Assembly: GCF_003344765.1 (NCBI RefSeq)
Contig: NZ_QPMH01000005.1
Location: 124,001-188,000 of the forward strand
Source of the DNA: Ferruginivarius sediminum
Lineage (GTDB): Bacteria > Pseudomonadota > Alphaproteobacteria > Kiloniellales > Rhodovibrionaceae
Length of the DNA: 64,000 nt
Direction: 5' to 3'
Shown: piece by piece, positions 8,757 to 19,366 of the stretch
How the letters are laid out: every line of letters begins with the position of its first letter
How positions within the stretch are numbered: the stretch's first letter is position 1
The notes under the pieces: model-generated
What the model was told of the DNA's origin: nothing
What the model saw: the letters and a program-made list of their open reading frames with translations, nothing else
Database searches by the model: none
Position numbers and translations under genes: made by a program

Positions 8757-9222
8757 CAATGTCGCCAAGGATCGCTTGGACGTCCACCTGCTGCCGGCGG
8801 GTGAGGCCTTTGCCGTCGCGCGCGACGGCAAAGGCCTGGACGACCTCGTCACCCGCCTGCACACGCTGGCGCCAACGCTGATCGTGCTCGAGGCCACCGG
8901 AGCTTCGAGCGCAGCGTCGCCGCCGCGCTGGCCGGCGCCGGCCTGTCGCTGGCCGTCGTCAACCCGCGCCGGATCCGCGCCTTCGCCCGCGCCATCGCCC
9001 GGCTCGCCAAGACCGACGCGTTCGACGCCGAGCCGTGCGCCAAGCGCTCTACATGGCCACCTTCGTCGCCGTGCGCTGGAACCCCCAGTCCTCCAGGCCC
9101 ACTACCAGAAGTTCCTGGCCCGCGGCCGGCCCAAGAAGATTGCCCTCGCCGCCTGCATGCGCCGCCTGCTCGGCATCCTCAATGCCATCCTCAGGACCGC
9201 TACACCATGGCAAACCGCTTGA
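8755..9222 (+). pseudogene. Decayed IS110-family transposase
   Basis: The plus strand reads INVAKDRLDVHLLPAGEAF, then after a frameshift near 8898 reads FERSVAAALAGAGLSLAVVN, PRRIRAFARAIARLAKTDAF. This is the RuvC-like N-terminal domain of IS110 transposases, including the VVNP and KTDA signatures. It then jumps to the family C-terminus (ATFVAVRWNP, GRPKKIALAACMRRLL, ILNAILR), ending with TPWQ near the stop. The middle, including the usual Ser-active C-terminal region, is deleted, so the element is inactive. IS110 elements lack normal terminal inverted repeats and I cannot define its ends. Confidence 0.75.
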
Positions 9223-9238
9223 CACACAAGACAGTCGC

Positions 9239-10744
9239 TCAGCGGCAGGTCACCATTTCATAGTCGAGCTTGCCCATCGGCTCAGCTTCCACAACTGGGA
9301 TGTCGTAGAGAAGCCTTGTGCGCGCCTCGATGCTGCCGACGAGGTCCTCGCCTAGTTCCAGGGCGTCGTAGGCCCGGTCGTGGCTATAGCCGGTGAGGTA
9401 CTTGCGGGCGAGCTCGTCCTGACCATTCTGGTACAGGGTCAGGGCCGTCTGCTCCACGGCCTCGCCGTCTTTCAGCATGGTGTCCTCGAACGCCACCAGC
9501 GCCTCGGTGACCTCGGGCAGGAACTTATCCGGCTTGTGGCAGGTGTAGTACATCAAGCGTTTGAACAGGCGGCCGGCGAACTGGCTTGCTTCCTGCAGCG
9601 CGGCCTCCGCCGTGACGAAGGTCGACGCCGACCCCTTGGTCAGATAGCGGTGCTTACGAAACTCGGGCGGCACCGACGTGACGCCGATGCGCCAGGGGAT
9701 GAAGGGCGCGGTGACCGAGCCCGTCGGCGCCACCCACAGCGTGCGCAGTTCCTTGTGCGGGGTGTCGGCGTTGAGCCGCACGGCTTGGCCGTAGCCGTTC
9801 GAATCCTTCGACATTGCCGGATCGCGGACGACATTCATGAATTGCCGGAAGCTGATTCCCGGGGTCAGTGTTTCAAGCTTGTGCTCGATCTCATTCACCG
9901 TCGGCCGACGCATCGGCGCGTCCTGGGCGCCATAGACCTTGTGCACATTGAACGGCTCGCCGGAATCAGGGTCATACCACCCCTGCTCCACGGCAAACGA
10001 AATCAGGTTGTCGGAACCCATGTAGTCCGGATCGTCCTGATAGTCCTTCGGGATGTCGCCAATGTAGCCAGGATAGGACATTCGGACCTCGTTCGGCCCC
10101 AGCCGCTCGGCGACCCAGAGGCCTTGGCTGCCGGCGAAATCGATCAGGACCCAGCCCTCCTCGGCGTCGGCGAACATGTGCGAGTTGCCGCCGTAGGTGG
10201 AGTAGCCGTACTTGTCGATCATCTCGCCGACGATCTCGACGGCCTCCCGAGCACTGCTGGCGCGCTGCATCACGATGCGGGACAGGTCGCTGTACTGCGG
10301 GCCGGTCTGTGGCGCCTCGGTCATCTCGATCAGTTCCGTGCGCGACGGCGACCAGATGTCGCGGGCTGCGACGCCCTGCTCGTTGAGGCCGCCATTCGTC
10401 AGTGGCGGCGGGAAGCCGGCCCAGTTGGTGTAGGTCATCGAAATGTACTTGTAGGTCTCGCGTACTTGCGGGATCTCGGTCAGCTTGCCGGGCTTGTTCG
10501 GGCCGCCGTACATCTCCGCCTCTTCAGTGAGGCCGACGGTGATCCGGGCGCCCTCCGGATGCGTTTGGTGCGGCACGATGCGAAGGTAATGGCTGGAAAC
10601 CTCGTCCCCCGTGCCACCGATGAAAACGCTACCGTCACTTGTCAGGTTGCGGCCCACATAAAGACCATAGCTGGCCTCGGAAATCGCGGGCACGCACATG
10701 AGCGCCACGGTAATCGCGACGCAGTAGGCGCGACTGGCTGGCAT
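9239..10744 (-). CDS. Secreted C69-family dipeptidase-like hydrolase
   Basis: 501 residues from the ATG at 10744, chosen because AAGGAGG lies just upstream. The first 23 residues form a signal peptide (AYCVAITVALMCVPAISEA). The mature part begins SYGLYVGRNLTSDGSVFIGG and contains NGGLNEQGVAARD and YSTYGGNSHMFAD, typical of peptidase family C69 (PepD-like Ntn hydrolases). Family C69 uses an N-terminal Cys as nucleophile. Here the equivalent residue after the predicted signal cleavage is Ser. A catalytic Ser is possible in Ntn hydrolases, so I do not call it dead. It acts in the periplasm or outside the cell, and its start is well separated from neighbours. Confidence 0.8.
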   Translation of the reverse strand: MPASRAYCVAITVALMCVPAISEASYGLYVGRNLTSDGSVFIGGTGDEVSSHYLRIVPHQTHPEGARITVGLTEEAEMYGGPNKPGKLTEIPQVRETYKYISMTYTNWAGFPPPLTNGGLNEQGVAARDIWSPSRTELIEMTEAPQTGPQYSDLSRIVMQRASSAREAVEIVGEMIDKYGYSTYGGNSHMFADAEEGWVLIDFAGSQGLWVAERLGPNEVRMSYPGYIGDIPKDYQDDPDYMGSDNLISFAVEQGWYDPDSGEPFNVHKVYGAQDAPMRRPTVNEIEHKLETLTPGISFRQFMNVVRDPAMSKDSNGYGQAVRLNADTPHKELRTLWVAPTGSVTAPFIPWRIGVTSVPPEFRKHRYLTKGSASTFVTAEAALQEASQFAGRLFKRLMYYTCHKPDKFLPEVTEALVAFEDTMLKDGEAVEQTALTLYQNGQDELARKYLTGYSHDRAYDALELGEDLVGSIEARTRLLYDIPVVEAEPMGKLDYEMVTCR

Positions 10745-10768
10745 CGGAGCCTCCTTGAGTTGAATCAC

Positions 10769-11206
10769 GGCTTTGTTAAGCTAACGGTGCAAGCCAGCTC
10801 GGGGTTTCAACGGGGCTTAATGTAAACCTTGATGGATCCTGGCGCGGTTTGAAGGGGGCAGGCCAACCTCTAGGGCGTCCGCCGCCCAATTCTCGCGTTC
10901 CGGGATCACGAGTTCGTACAGCTGTCCCATGAGTTCGGCGGCCAGAGGCGATCCGAAGCCGCCTTCTCAGCTTCCTGTGCCGCCAAGAGGCGTCCAACGC
11001 TGCACCCACCTGTAGCGCGCGGGGGCGGGCCGTGCGGAACAGCCCGGTTCGCAGCAGTTTGCCGATGTGACTTTGACCGGATGCGACCGCGAGGGCCTCG
11101 GGCAATCAGCGGCGCCAAGTGTAGACGCCGCCCCTGTGATGCACTCGGCCGCGTTGGTGGGGGAGGCGTCTATGTTTTCAGGAACATCAAGGCGTTAGGC
11201 GGGAAA
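10769..11206. other. Intergenic stretch, no supported gene
   Basis: 438 bases between the C69 peptidase and tRNA-Gln. Minus strand frames here give Arg-rich or mixed peptides with no recognisable family. One frame near 10826-10945 reads GQLYELVIPERENW before a stop and might be the tail of a lost gene, but that is only a suspicion. Confidence 0.4.
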
Positions 11207-11280
11207 TGGCTGGGGGACCAGGATTCGAACCTGGGCTGCCCGGTCCAGAGCCGGGTGTTCTACCGCTAAACTATCCCCCA
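11207..11280 (-). tRNA. tRNA-Gln (CUG anticodon)
   Basis: The minus strand folds as a cloverleaf. The 7-bp acceptor stem starts TGGGGGA and ends TCCCCCA, followed by G and an encoded CCA. The anticodon stem CCGGG-type arms enclose the loop CTCTGGA with CTG at plus positions 246-248 of block 11001-11300. The T arm holds GGTTCGAATCC. CTG reads Gln CAG codons. No terminator or neighbouring tRNA was seen. Confidence 0.95.
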
Positions 11281-11566
11281 GCAGAGAGGCGCGGTGCGGT
11301 AGGGCCGGCGCGGCGGCCGGCGCAGCCCGTTACATAGTCGAGGTGGGTGGGTCCGTGCAACCCCCTCTCTGCATGGAATTTCCTTTTGTTTGCGCCCTGG
11401 CGGAGCCTTCGTCCCGGATCGACCGGGAACACGAAAGATTGGGGTGGCGCCTCCCTGGAGGTTCGGCGGCGGACGCGCTAGGCTATGCAACGAATTGGTC
11501 GTGCTTGACAGGCAAGGGGCCCGAAGGGTGGGGCGGGCCCGTTCGCCTCGGACCGGAGGTTGACTG

Positions 11567-12667
11567 GTGACTCAGTTTCTGCGTGCGCGCCGGCGCCGGC
11601 GGCGACCGCCTGCGTCCGATGCCGCGCCGCAACCGGCTTACGCCGCGATTGACCTTGGCACCAATAATTGCCGGTTGCTCGTGGCGGAGCCGGCGGACGG
11701 CGGTTTTCGCGTCATCGACGCCTTCTCGCGCATCGTCCGCCTGGGCGAGGGACTGTCGTGCAGCGGCCGGCTGTCGGACGCGGCGATGGGCCGGGCGTTG
11801 CGGGCGCTGGAGATTTGCGCCGACAAGATGCGCCGGCGGGGTGTCACCGACGCGCGCGCGGTGGCGACGGAGGCCTGCCGCCGGGCGGAGAACGCCGCCG
11901 TCTTCGTCGGGCGCGTGCACAACGCGACCGGCATCGAGATGGAGATCATCAGCCAGGAGGAGGAGGCGCGGCTGGCGCTGCACGGCTGCGCGCCGCTGCT
12001 GGACTGCGCCATTCCGAACGCGCTGATCTTCGATATCGGCGGCGGCAGCACCGAGGTGAGCTGGCTGACTACGCCGGGCGCGAAGGCGCAGGCCGAGGGG
12101 GGCGGTGTCGCGGCGCCGGACCTGGTGGCCTGGTACTCCATGCCCATCGGGGTGGTCGGCCTGGCCGAGCGGCATGGCGGCCGCGACATCACGCCAGCAC
12201 AGTACGCCGCCATGGTGGAGGAAAGCCGCGAGGCGCTGGCGCCCTTTGCCGCCCGGCCGGAAGTGTGCGACGTGTTGAGCGAGGGGCGGGTGCAGATGCT
12301 GGGTACCTCGGGCACCGTCACCACGCTTGCCGGAGTCTATCAGGGCCTGCCGCGCTATGACCGCAAGCGGGTCGACGGCTGCTATATGGGCTTCGACACC
12401 GTGCAGGCCGTCAGCCGGCGCATCGCCGCGATGAGCTATGGCGAGCGCAGCCGCCATCCCTGCATCGGCGACCAGCGCGCGGATCTCGTCATTGCCGGCT
12501 GTGCGATCCTTGAGGCGATTTGCCGCACGTGGCCCGTGGGCCGGCTGCGCGTCGCCGATCGTGGGTTGCGCGAGGGCATCCTGGCCGAGCTGATGCGCGC
12601 CTCGCCTACGCGGCCCTGCAACGAGACCGAAAAGGACGGCCAGCCCGGTCCGAGGCAATCGCCATGA
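11567..12667 (+). CDS. Ppx/GppA family exopolyphosphatase/pppGpp phosphatase
   Basis: 366 residues from a GTG start that follows GGAGGT by about seven bases. The ASKHA-fold phosphate motifs are visible: YAAIDLGTNNCRLLV near residue 25, EACRRAENA, and FDIGGGSTEVSW. An Arg-rich N-terminal tail of about 20 residues precedes the fold. The family hydrolyses polyphosphate or pppGpp. The protein has only the Ppx-GppA core, close in size to single-domain alphaproteobacterial members. It overlaps rlmE by four bases, an arrangement common in alphaproteobacteria. Confidence 0.88.
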   Translation: MTQFLRARRRRRRPPASDAAPQPAYAAIDLGTNNCRLLVAEPADGGFRVIDAFSRIVRLGEGLSCSGRLSDAAMGRALRALEICADKMRRRGVTDARAVATEACRRAENAAVFVGRVHNATGIEMEIISQEEEARLALHGCAPLLDCAIPNALIFDIGGGSTEVSWLTTPGAKAQAEGGGVAAPDLVAWYSMPIGVVGLAERHGGRDITPAQYAAMVEESREALAPFAARPEVCDVLSEGRVQMLGTSGTVTTLAGVYQGLPRYDRKRVDGCYMGFDTVQAVSRRIAAMSYGERSRHPCIGDQRADLVIAGCAILEAICRTWPVGRLRVADRGLREGILAELMRASPTRPCNETEKDGQPGPRQSP

Positions 12668-13413
12668 CGGGGGATAGCGGCTCGGACGGCGACCGTGTGC
12701 GCCGGCGGCGGCGTCGCGAGCGCAAGCCGGCGGCCGGCGGCGGCGGGCGGCTGGTCCGCGCGAAGGGGCGTAAGGACTCCTCGCGGGAGTGGCTGCAACG
12801 CCAGCTCAGCGACCCTTACGTAGCCGAGGCAAAGCGCCTGGGCTACCGCTCGCGCGCGGCATTCAAGCTGATCGAGATCGACGACAAGTACAAGCTATTG
12901 AAATCCGGCATGCGGGTGGTGGATCTGGGCGCGGCGCCCGGCGGCTGGTGCCAAGTGGCGCGCGAGCGCGTCGGCGAGCGCGGGCAGGTGGTCGGCCTCG
13001 ACCTTCTGGAGTTGGAGCCGCTGCCCGGCGTCGAGATCCTGCAGGGCGACATGAACGAGCCCGAGACGGTGGATCGACTACGTGCCCGCCTTGGCGGCCC
13101 GGCGGACGCGGTTCTCTCCGACATGGCGCCCAATGCCACGGGGCACAAGCGCACCGACCAGCTTCGCGTGCTGGCCGTGGTCGAGGCTGCCCTGGACTTC
13201 GCCGAGCGGGTCCTCGCGCCCGGCGGGATGTTTCTGGCGAAGACGATGCAATCGGGCGGCACGGGCGAGCTGGCGGCGCGCCTGAAGCGCGAGTTCCGGC
13301 AGGTGCGCTACGTCAAGCCGCCGGCCTCCCGCAGCGCGTCGGCGGAAACCTATGTGTTGGCCACTGGCTATCGCGGGCCTCAGTCTACCGGCGCGCCGCC
13401 CGAGTCGGATTAA
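12664..13413 (+). CDS. rlmE: 23S rRNA (uridine-2552 2'-O) methyltransferase RlmE
   Basis: 249 residues from the ATG overlapping the Ppx/GppA stop. After a basic Gly-rich leader of about 35 residues comes the FtsJ/RrmJ fold: SRAAFKL (first catalytic Lys), VVDLGAAPGGW (SAM site), LSDMAPNATGHK (catalytic Asp), FLAKTM (Lys) and SAETYVLATG (Glu). The K-D-K-E tetrad is therefore complete. It methylates U2552 in the A-loop of 23S rRNA during late 50S assembly. A longer frame upstream lies inside ppx and was rejected. Confidence 0.92.
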   Translation: MTGDSGSDGDRVRRRRRRERKPAAGGGGRLVRAKGRKDSSREWLQRQLSDPYVAEAKRLGYRSRAAFKLIEIDDKYKLLKSGMRVVDLGAAPGGWCQVARERVGERGQVVGLDLLELEPLPGVEILQGDMNEPETVDRLRARLGGPADAVLSDMAPNATGHKRTDQLRVLAVVEAALDFAERVLAPGGMFLAKTMQSGGTGELAARLKREFRQVRYVKPPASRSASAETYVLATGYRGPQSTGAPPESD

Positions 13414-13862
13414 ACCGCCAGAACGTCGCCCAGGTGCGACTCCAGGGACTGAACGTTCAAGTTGGTCAGGTCCTTGTCCAGTTCGCGGTAGACCATCTCG
13501 CGGGTTTGCTTGGGCAATTCGTCGCGCAGGCTGCCCAGGGTCTTCGGCGGGGCCACGAGGATCAGCCGGTCGAAGTCGCCCTGCATGCGGGACTTGTCGA
13601 GAATCCGCGCCACGTGGTGTGCGAAGCGCTCCTTCTCGAACTCGTGCCAATCCACCTTGGGCGCGAAGCCATGGCGCGTGGTGCCGCCAGGATCGGAAGA
13701 GCGACCGGGCTTATCGGTCACGATCTCCCGGTTGGGCGGGAGGTCCTGGTGCAGTTCGCGGCTGAGGGCCGCGGGTTTCAAGCCCTTACCGGGGCCTTCG
13801 TTCATCAGGAAACGGGCACGGGCGCCATCGGCGACGACGATGCAGGTGCGAACCGGCTTCAT
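13410..13862 (-). CDS. Host attachment family protein
   Basis: 150 residues from the ATG at 13862. It begins VRTCIVVADGARARFL and has KVDWHEFEKERFAHHVARIL and LILVAPPKTLGSLRDEL. These are the marks of the 'host attachment protein' family (related to release-factor-like eL30/eRF1 folds), common in alphaproteobacteria. The name comes from an Agrobacterium attachment locus and the biochemical role is unknown. It converges on rlmE with a four-base overlap of the 3' ends. The frame extends upstream to 13925, but that leader is not conserved in type. Confidence 0.82.
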   Translation of the reverse strand: MKPVRTCIVVADGARARFLMNEGPGKGLKPAALSRELHQDLPPNREIVTDKPGRSSDPGGTTRHGFAPKVDWHEFEKERFAHHVARILDKSRMQGDFDRLILVAPPKTLGSLRDELPKQTREMVYRELDKDLTNLNVQSLESHLGDVLAV

Positions 13863-14043
13863 ATGGTGTCCTTTCCTCGACGCTCGATCGCTGTCAATTC
13901 GACTACGCCGAAGGTGGCTGCCCAAAGGCTGGACCCCTTCGACAAGCGCACGCCCAACCGATTCAAATGGGGTGCGCGCGCGTGCCGCTCAATGGGAGGG
14001 CAGCAGGGTGACAGACATGTGCGAATCCGGCACGTACGCCCCC

Positions 14044-15558
<1,515 letters not shown>

Positions 15559-15595
15559 ACGTGGGCGATCCTTCACGAAGACGCGGCGGGCGGCG

Positions 15596-16948
15596 ATGAC
15601 CCCGGCCGCGCGCATCGAGGCGGCGATCGATTTGCTGGGGCAGGTCGTCGCCCTCGATCGGCCCGCCGAGCAGGTGGTCGGCGATTACGTGCGTGCGCGC
15701 CGCTTCATGGGATCGAAGGACCGGCGGGCGGTCACCGACCTTGTGTTCCGCATCCTGCGGGCTCGGGCGCGACTGGAATGGTGGGCCGCGATCGCCGGCG
15801 GCGCATCGCGGGAGGCTGCCGAGCGCGCGGCGGCGGCCGGTGCGGCGGGGCCAAGGCCGCTGGTCCTGGCGGCGCTTGTGCTCTTCGGCGACAACAGCGT
15901 GGAGGAACTGGCCCGGCTGTGCGACGGGCGGCAGTATCACCCGCAATCTCTGGAGCCGGGCGAACGCGCTATGCTGGAGGCACTGGCGGGCGCAGAACCG
16001 TCCGACCAACGCCAGCCGCCGTGGGTGCGACTGGAGGTTCCGGCCTGGTTGCTTTCCGAGTTCGAGAGTGTCTTCGGCGAGGATGTCGAGCGCGAGCTGA
16101 CCGCCTTGAACGCCGAGGCGCCGGTGGATCTGCGCGTCAATCGCCTGCTTGCCGACGACCGGGATAGCGTGGCCGCCATGCTGCGCGAGGACGGCATCGA
16201 ATGCGAACCGACGCCGCTTTCACCCATCGGCCTGCGGGTGAAGGGACGTCGTCCGGTGACGGCGAGCCAGGCGTTCCGCCAGGGGCTGGTGGAGGTGCAG
16301 GACGAGGGCTCGCAGCTTCTCGCGCTGCTTGTCGGCGCCCGGCCGGACATGAGTGTTTGCGACCTCTGTGCCGGCGCCGGCGGCAAGACGCTGGCGCTCG
16401 CTGGCGAGATGGTCGACCACGGTCGGTTGGTGGCGCTGGATACCGAGGGCGACCGCCTGGGCCGGGCAGGACCGAGGCTGCGCCGTGCCGGCGCGCGCAA
16501 TGTCGAGCGCAGGCTGCTGACGGGGGAGGGCGACCCCTGGCTGCGCGAGCAGGCGGGCGGCTTCGACCGCGTTCTGGTCGATGCGCCGTGCAGCGGTGTC
16601 GGCACGTGGCGGCGCCAGCCCAATGCCCGCTGGCGGCTGAGCGAGGACGAACTGCAGCATTATGTCGCCGTGCAGGCGCGCATTCTTGACGATGCCGCCG
16701 GCCTCGTGCGCCCCGGCGGACGGCTGATCTACGCCACCTGCTCACTGCTGGCACGGGAGAACCGGGAACGCGTCTGGGAATTTCTGTCGAGACACGGCAT
16801 ATTCGAGTCTGTCGCGATTGAGGAGGTGTGGGGTGAAACCGTCGGCGGCTCCTGTCCCGGTTCAGGGTCCGACCTGACGCTCAGCCCCGCCCGTCATGGC
16901 ACCGACGGTTTCTATGTCGCGGTGCTGCAACGCCACGAGGCTGAGTGA
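15596..16948 (+). CDS. RsmB/NOP family RNA (cytosine-5) methyltransferase
   Basis: 450 residues from the ATG at 15596, 38 bases after guaB. The N-terminal helical NusB-like region covers about 1-140 (MGSKDRRAVTDLVFRILRAR). The catalytic part has the SAM motif VCDLCAGAGGKTLALA, motif IV VDAPCSGVGTWRR with its Cys, and motif VI YATCSLLARENRERV with the nucleophilic Cys. It probably makes m5C967 in 16S rRNA as RsmB does. Alphaproteobacteria often carry several paralogues, so the exact target is uncertain. Its stop overlaps the following GNAT start (TGATG). Confidence 0.88.
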   Translation: MTPAARIEAAIDLLGQVVALDRPAEQVVGDYVRARRFMGSKDRRAVTDLVFRILRARARLEWWAAIAGGASREAAERAAAAGAAGPRPLVLAALVLFGDNSVEELARLCDGRQYHPQSLEPGERAMLEALAGAEPSDQRQPPWVRLEVPAWLLSEFESVFGEDVERELTALNAEAPVDLRVNRLLADDRDSVAAMLREDGIECEPTPLSPIGLRVKGRRPVTASQAFRQGLVEVQDEGSQLLALLVGARPDMSVCDLCAGAGGKTLALAGEMVDHGRLVALDTEGDRLGRAGPRLRRAGARNVERRLLTGEGDPWLREQAGGFDRVLVDAPCSGVGTWRRQPNARWRLSEDELQHYVAVQARILDDAAGLVRPGGRLIYATCSLLARENRERVWEFLSRHGIFESVAIEEVWGETVGGSCPGSGSDLTLSPARHGTDGFYVAVLQRHEAE

Positions 16949-17511
16949 TGCAGACCACGGTCCGCATACGCCGTGCCAGGGCGAACGAGGCGTCGGCCAT
17001 CGCCAGGGTGCATGTCGAGACCTGGCGTGCCGCCTATGCCGGGCTGGTGCCGGACGACTACCTTGTGCGGATGACCGAGAACGGTCAGGCGTTCACCTGG
17101 CGCAAGACCCTGTTACGAAAGCAGCCGGATTCCGCCGTCCTCGTGGCCGAGGCGCCGCCGGCGGGGCAGGGCGCGCCGCACACGGTCGTGGGTTTCGGCT
17201 CTTGCGGTCCGAACCGGGGCAGCAAGCTTGCGTATAATGGCGAGGTGTACACGCTTTACGTCGCCCAGGACTGGCAGGGCCACGGCATCGGGCGGAAGCT
17301 GCTGGGCGGGCTTTTCCGCACGTTGTACGACCAGGGCTACCGCGACTGCATCATCTGGGTCCTGGCGGCCAATCCGGCCCGCTTTTTCTATGAGCGCATG
17401 GGCGGCCAGCGCATTGCCGAGCGTGGGCAGGAGTTCGCCGGCGAAGTGCTGGAAGAAGCGGCTTACGGCTGGCCCGATCTGGAGGACTGGCTGCGGCAGA
17501 CCGGCGGGTGA
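16948..17511 (+). CDS. GNAT family N-acetyltransferase
   Basis: 187 residues. The acetyl-CoA site is visible as LYVAQDWQGHGIGRKLL (the Q/R-x-x-G-x-G/A loop), preceded by the beta strand GEVYTLYV and followed by IIWVLAANPARFFYERMGGQ. It begins VRIRRARANEASAIARVHVETWRAAY, typical of RimI/PhnO-like enzymes acting on small amines or protein N-termini. The acceptor is unknown. The ATG shares one base with the RsmB-like stop, so translation is likely coupled. Confidence 0.85.
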   Translation: MQTTVRIRRARANEASAIARVHVETWRAAYAGLVPDDYLVRMTENGQAFTWRKTLLRKQPDSAVLVAEAPPAGQGAPHTVVGFGSCGPNRGSKLAYNGEVYTLYVAQDWQGHGIGRKLLGGLFRTLYDQGYRDCIIWVLAANPARFFYERMGGQRIAERGQEFAGEVLEEAAYGWPDLEDWLRQTGG

Positions 17512-17589
17512 GGCGCGGCGTTCCGCCTGCTTGACCCCGACATTTCGCGGGGCTAGTTTCCGCCCTCCCCAGCGCAGCCGGCGAGTGCC

Positions 17590-19155
17590 ATGGACTCCGC
17601 GACGCAGCACCACGACCGTATCCTCATCCTCGACTTCGGCTCCCAGGTCACGCAGTTGATCGCGCGCCGCGTGCGTGAGAGCGGAACCTATTGCGAGATC
17701 ATCCCCTTCAACGCCGATCCGGCGCGCATTCGCGACTTCGGTGCGAAGGGCATCATCCTATCCGGCGGCCCGGACTTGGTTTCGCGCGCCGGCTCGCCGC
17801 GCATTCCGGACGTTGTGTGCGAACTGGGCGTCCCGCTTCTCGGCATCTGCTATGGCCAGCAGGCGATGGTGCATCAACTGGGCGGCACGGTGCAGGGCGG
17901 CGACCATCAGGAATTCGGCCGCGCCTATCTGGAGGTGACCGGCGACTGCCCGCTGTTCGACGGTGTCTGGAATCGGGGTGAGCGGCATCAGGTGTGGATG
18001 AGCCACGGCGAACGCGTCGTCGAGGTGCCGGAAGGCTTCCGCGTCGTCGGCACCAGCGACGGCGCCCCCTGCGCGGCCATCGCGGACGACGCGCGCGGCT
18101 TCTACGGCGTGCAGTTCCATCTGGAGGTGGCGCATACGCCGGACGGTGCCGCGCTGCTGCGCAATTTCACGCGCCAGGTCTGTGGCTGCACGGGCGACTG
18201 GTCGATGGCCGCGTTCAGGGCGGAGGCCGTCGCCCGCATCCGCCAGCAGGTCGGCGACGGCAAGGTGATTTGCGGCCTCTCCGGCGGGGTCGATTCCGCG
18301 GTCGCCGCCGTACTGGTGCACGAGGCGGTCGGCGAGCAGTTGAACTGCATCTTCGTCGACCACGGCCTGCTGCGAGCCGGCGAGGCGGAGGATGTGGTCG
18401 AGGTGTTCCGGCACCACTACAACATCCCGCTGGTGGCGCGCGATGCCTCCGAGCTTTTCCTCGGCAAACTGGACGGCGTCGACGATCCCGAGCAGAAGCG
18501 GAAGATCATCGGCACGACGTTCATCGACGTCTTCGATGAGGAGGCGGGCAAGCTGGGCGGCGCCGATTTCCTGTGCCAGGGCACGCTCTATCCCGACGTG
18601 ATCGAGTCGGTCTCCCCCGGCGGGGGACCGTCGGTCACCATCAAGTCCCACCACAACGTCGGCGGCCTGCCAGAGCGCATGAACCTGAAGCTGGTGGAGC
18701 CGCTGCGCGAGCTGTTCAAGGACGAGGTGCGCGCGCTCGGCCGCGAGCTGGGCCTGCCCGAGCGCATGGTCGGCCGCCATCCCTTCCCGGGACCGGGTCT
18801 TGCTATCCGCATCCCGGGCCCGGTGACGCGCGAGCGCGCCGACATTCTGCGCAAGGCGGACGCCATCTATCTGGAGGAAATCCGCAACGCCGGCCTCTAT
18901 GATGCGATCTGGCAGGCCTTCGCCGTGCTGCTGCCGGTCAAAACTGTCGGCGTCATGGGCGACGCCCGCTCCTACGATTTCGTCTGCGCCCTGCGCGCCG
19001 TCACATCCACCGACGGCATGACGGCCGACAGCTATCCCTTCGACCATGCCTTCCTGTCACGGGTGGCAACGCGGATCATCAACGAGGTGCGGGGTATAAA
19101 CCGCGTCGTTTACGATGTGACTTCCAAACCGCCGGGGACTATCGAGTGGGAGTAA
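17590..19155 (+). CDS. guaA: GMP synthase (glutamine-hydrolysing) GuaA
   Basis: 521 residues, full length. The N-terminal class I amidotransferase has the nucleophile loop [11 protein letters not shown], the His-containing HQVWMSHG and the catalytic GVQFHLEV segment. The ATP pyrophosphatase domain has [13 protein letters not shown]. The C-terminal dimer domain ends [20 protein letters not shown]. It aminates XMP to GMP using Gln and ATP. The 3' end of guaA is a known integration site for genomic islands, and gene content changes just after it. Confidence 0.97.
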   Translation: MDSATQHHDRILILDFGSQVTQLIARRVRESGTYCEIIPFNADPARIRDFGAKGIILSGGPDLVSRAGSPRIPDVVCELGVPLLGICYGQQAMVHQLGGTVQGGDHQEFGRAYLEVTGDCPLFDGVWNRGERHQVWMSHGERVVEVPEGFRVVGTSDGAPCAAIADDARGFYGVQFHLEVAHTPDGAALLRNFTRQVCGCTGDWSMAAFRAEAVARIRQQVGDGKVICGLSGGVDSAVAAVLVHEAVGEQLNCIFVDHGLLRAGEAEDVVEVFRHHYNIPLVARDASELFLGKLDGVDDPEQKRKIIGTTFIDVFDEEAGKLGGADFLCQGTLYPDVIESVSPGGGPSVTIKSHHNVGGLPERMNLKLVEPLRELFKDEVRALGRELGLPERMVGRHPFPGPGLAIRIPGPVTRERADILRKADAIYLEEIRNAGLYDAIWQAFAVLLPVKTVGVMGDARSYDFVCALRAVTSTDGMTADSYPFDHAFLSRVATRIINEVRGINRVVYDVTSKPPGTIEWE

Positions 19156-19158
19156 TCA

Positions 19159-19181
19159 GTTGCAATTTTGAAAATTGCAAC
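19159..19181. repeat. Perfect AT-rich palindrome just after guaA
   Basis: Two 11-base arms (159-169 and 171-181 of this block) flank one central G, starting three bases past the guaA stop. As a hairpin it would have almost no loop, and there is no T-run, so it is a poor intrinsic terminator. A protein-binding or recombination site fits better, but nothing proves it. Confidence 0.6.
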
Positions 19182-19366
19182 GGCCTGTTTTGTGGCAGTT
19201 CGTAATAATAGTCGCCAATACGTGAAGAAATATGTTGATAGATCAAAACATCCGGGCCCAGCAATAGCCGCGCGGATGTGAATATTTACGCCTTGATACG
19301 CAGAAACTCAGTTATCTTGGCGTGGCGCCTCCCAATCCAGCGCTGTTGGATGCCGGATGCGCAAAT

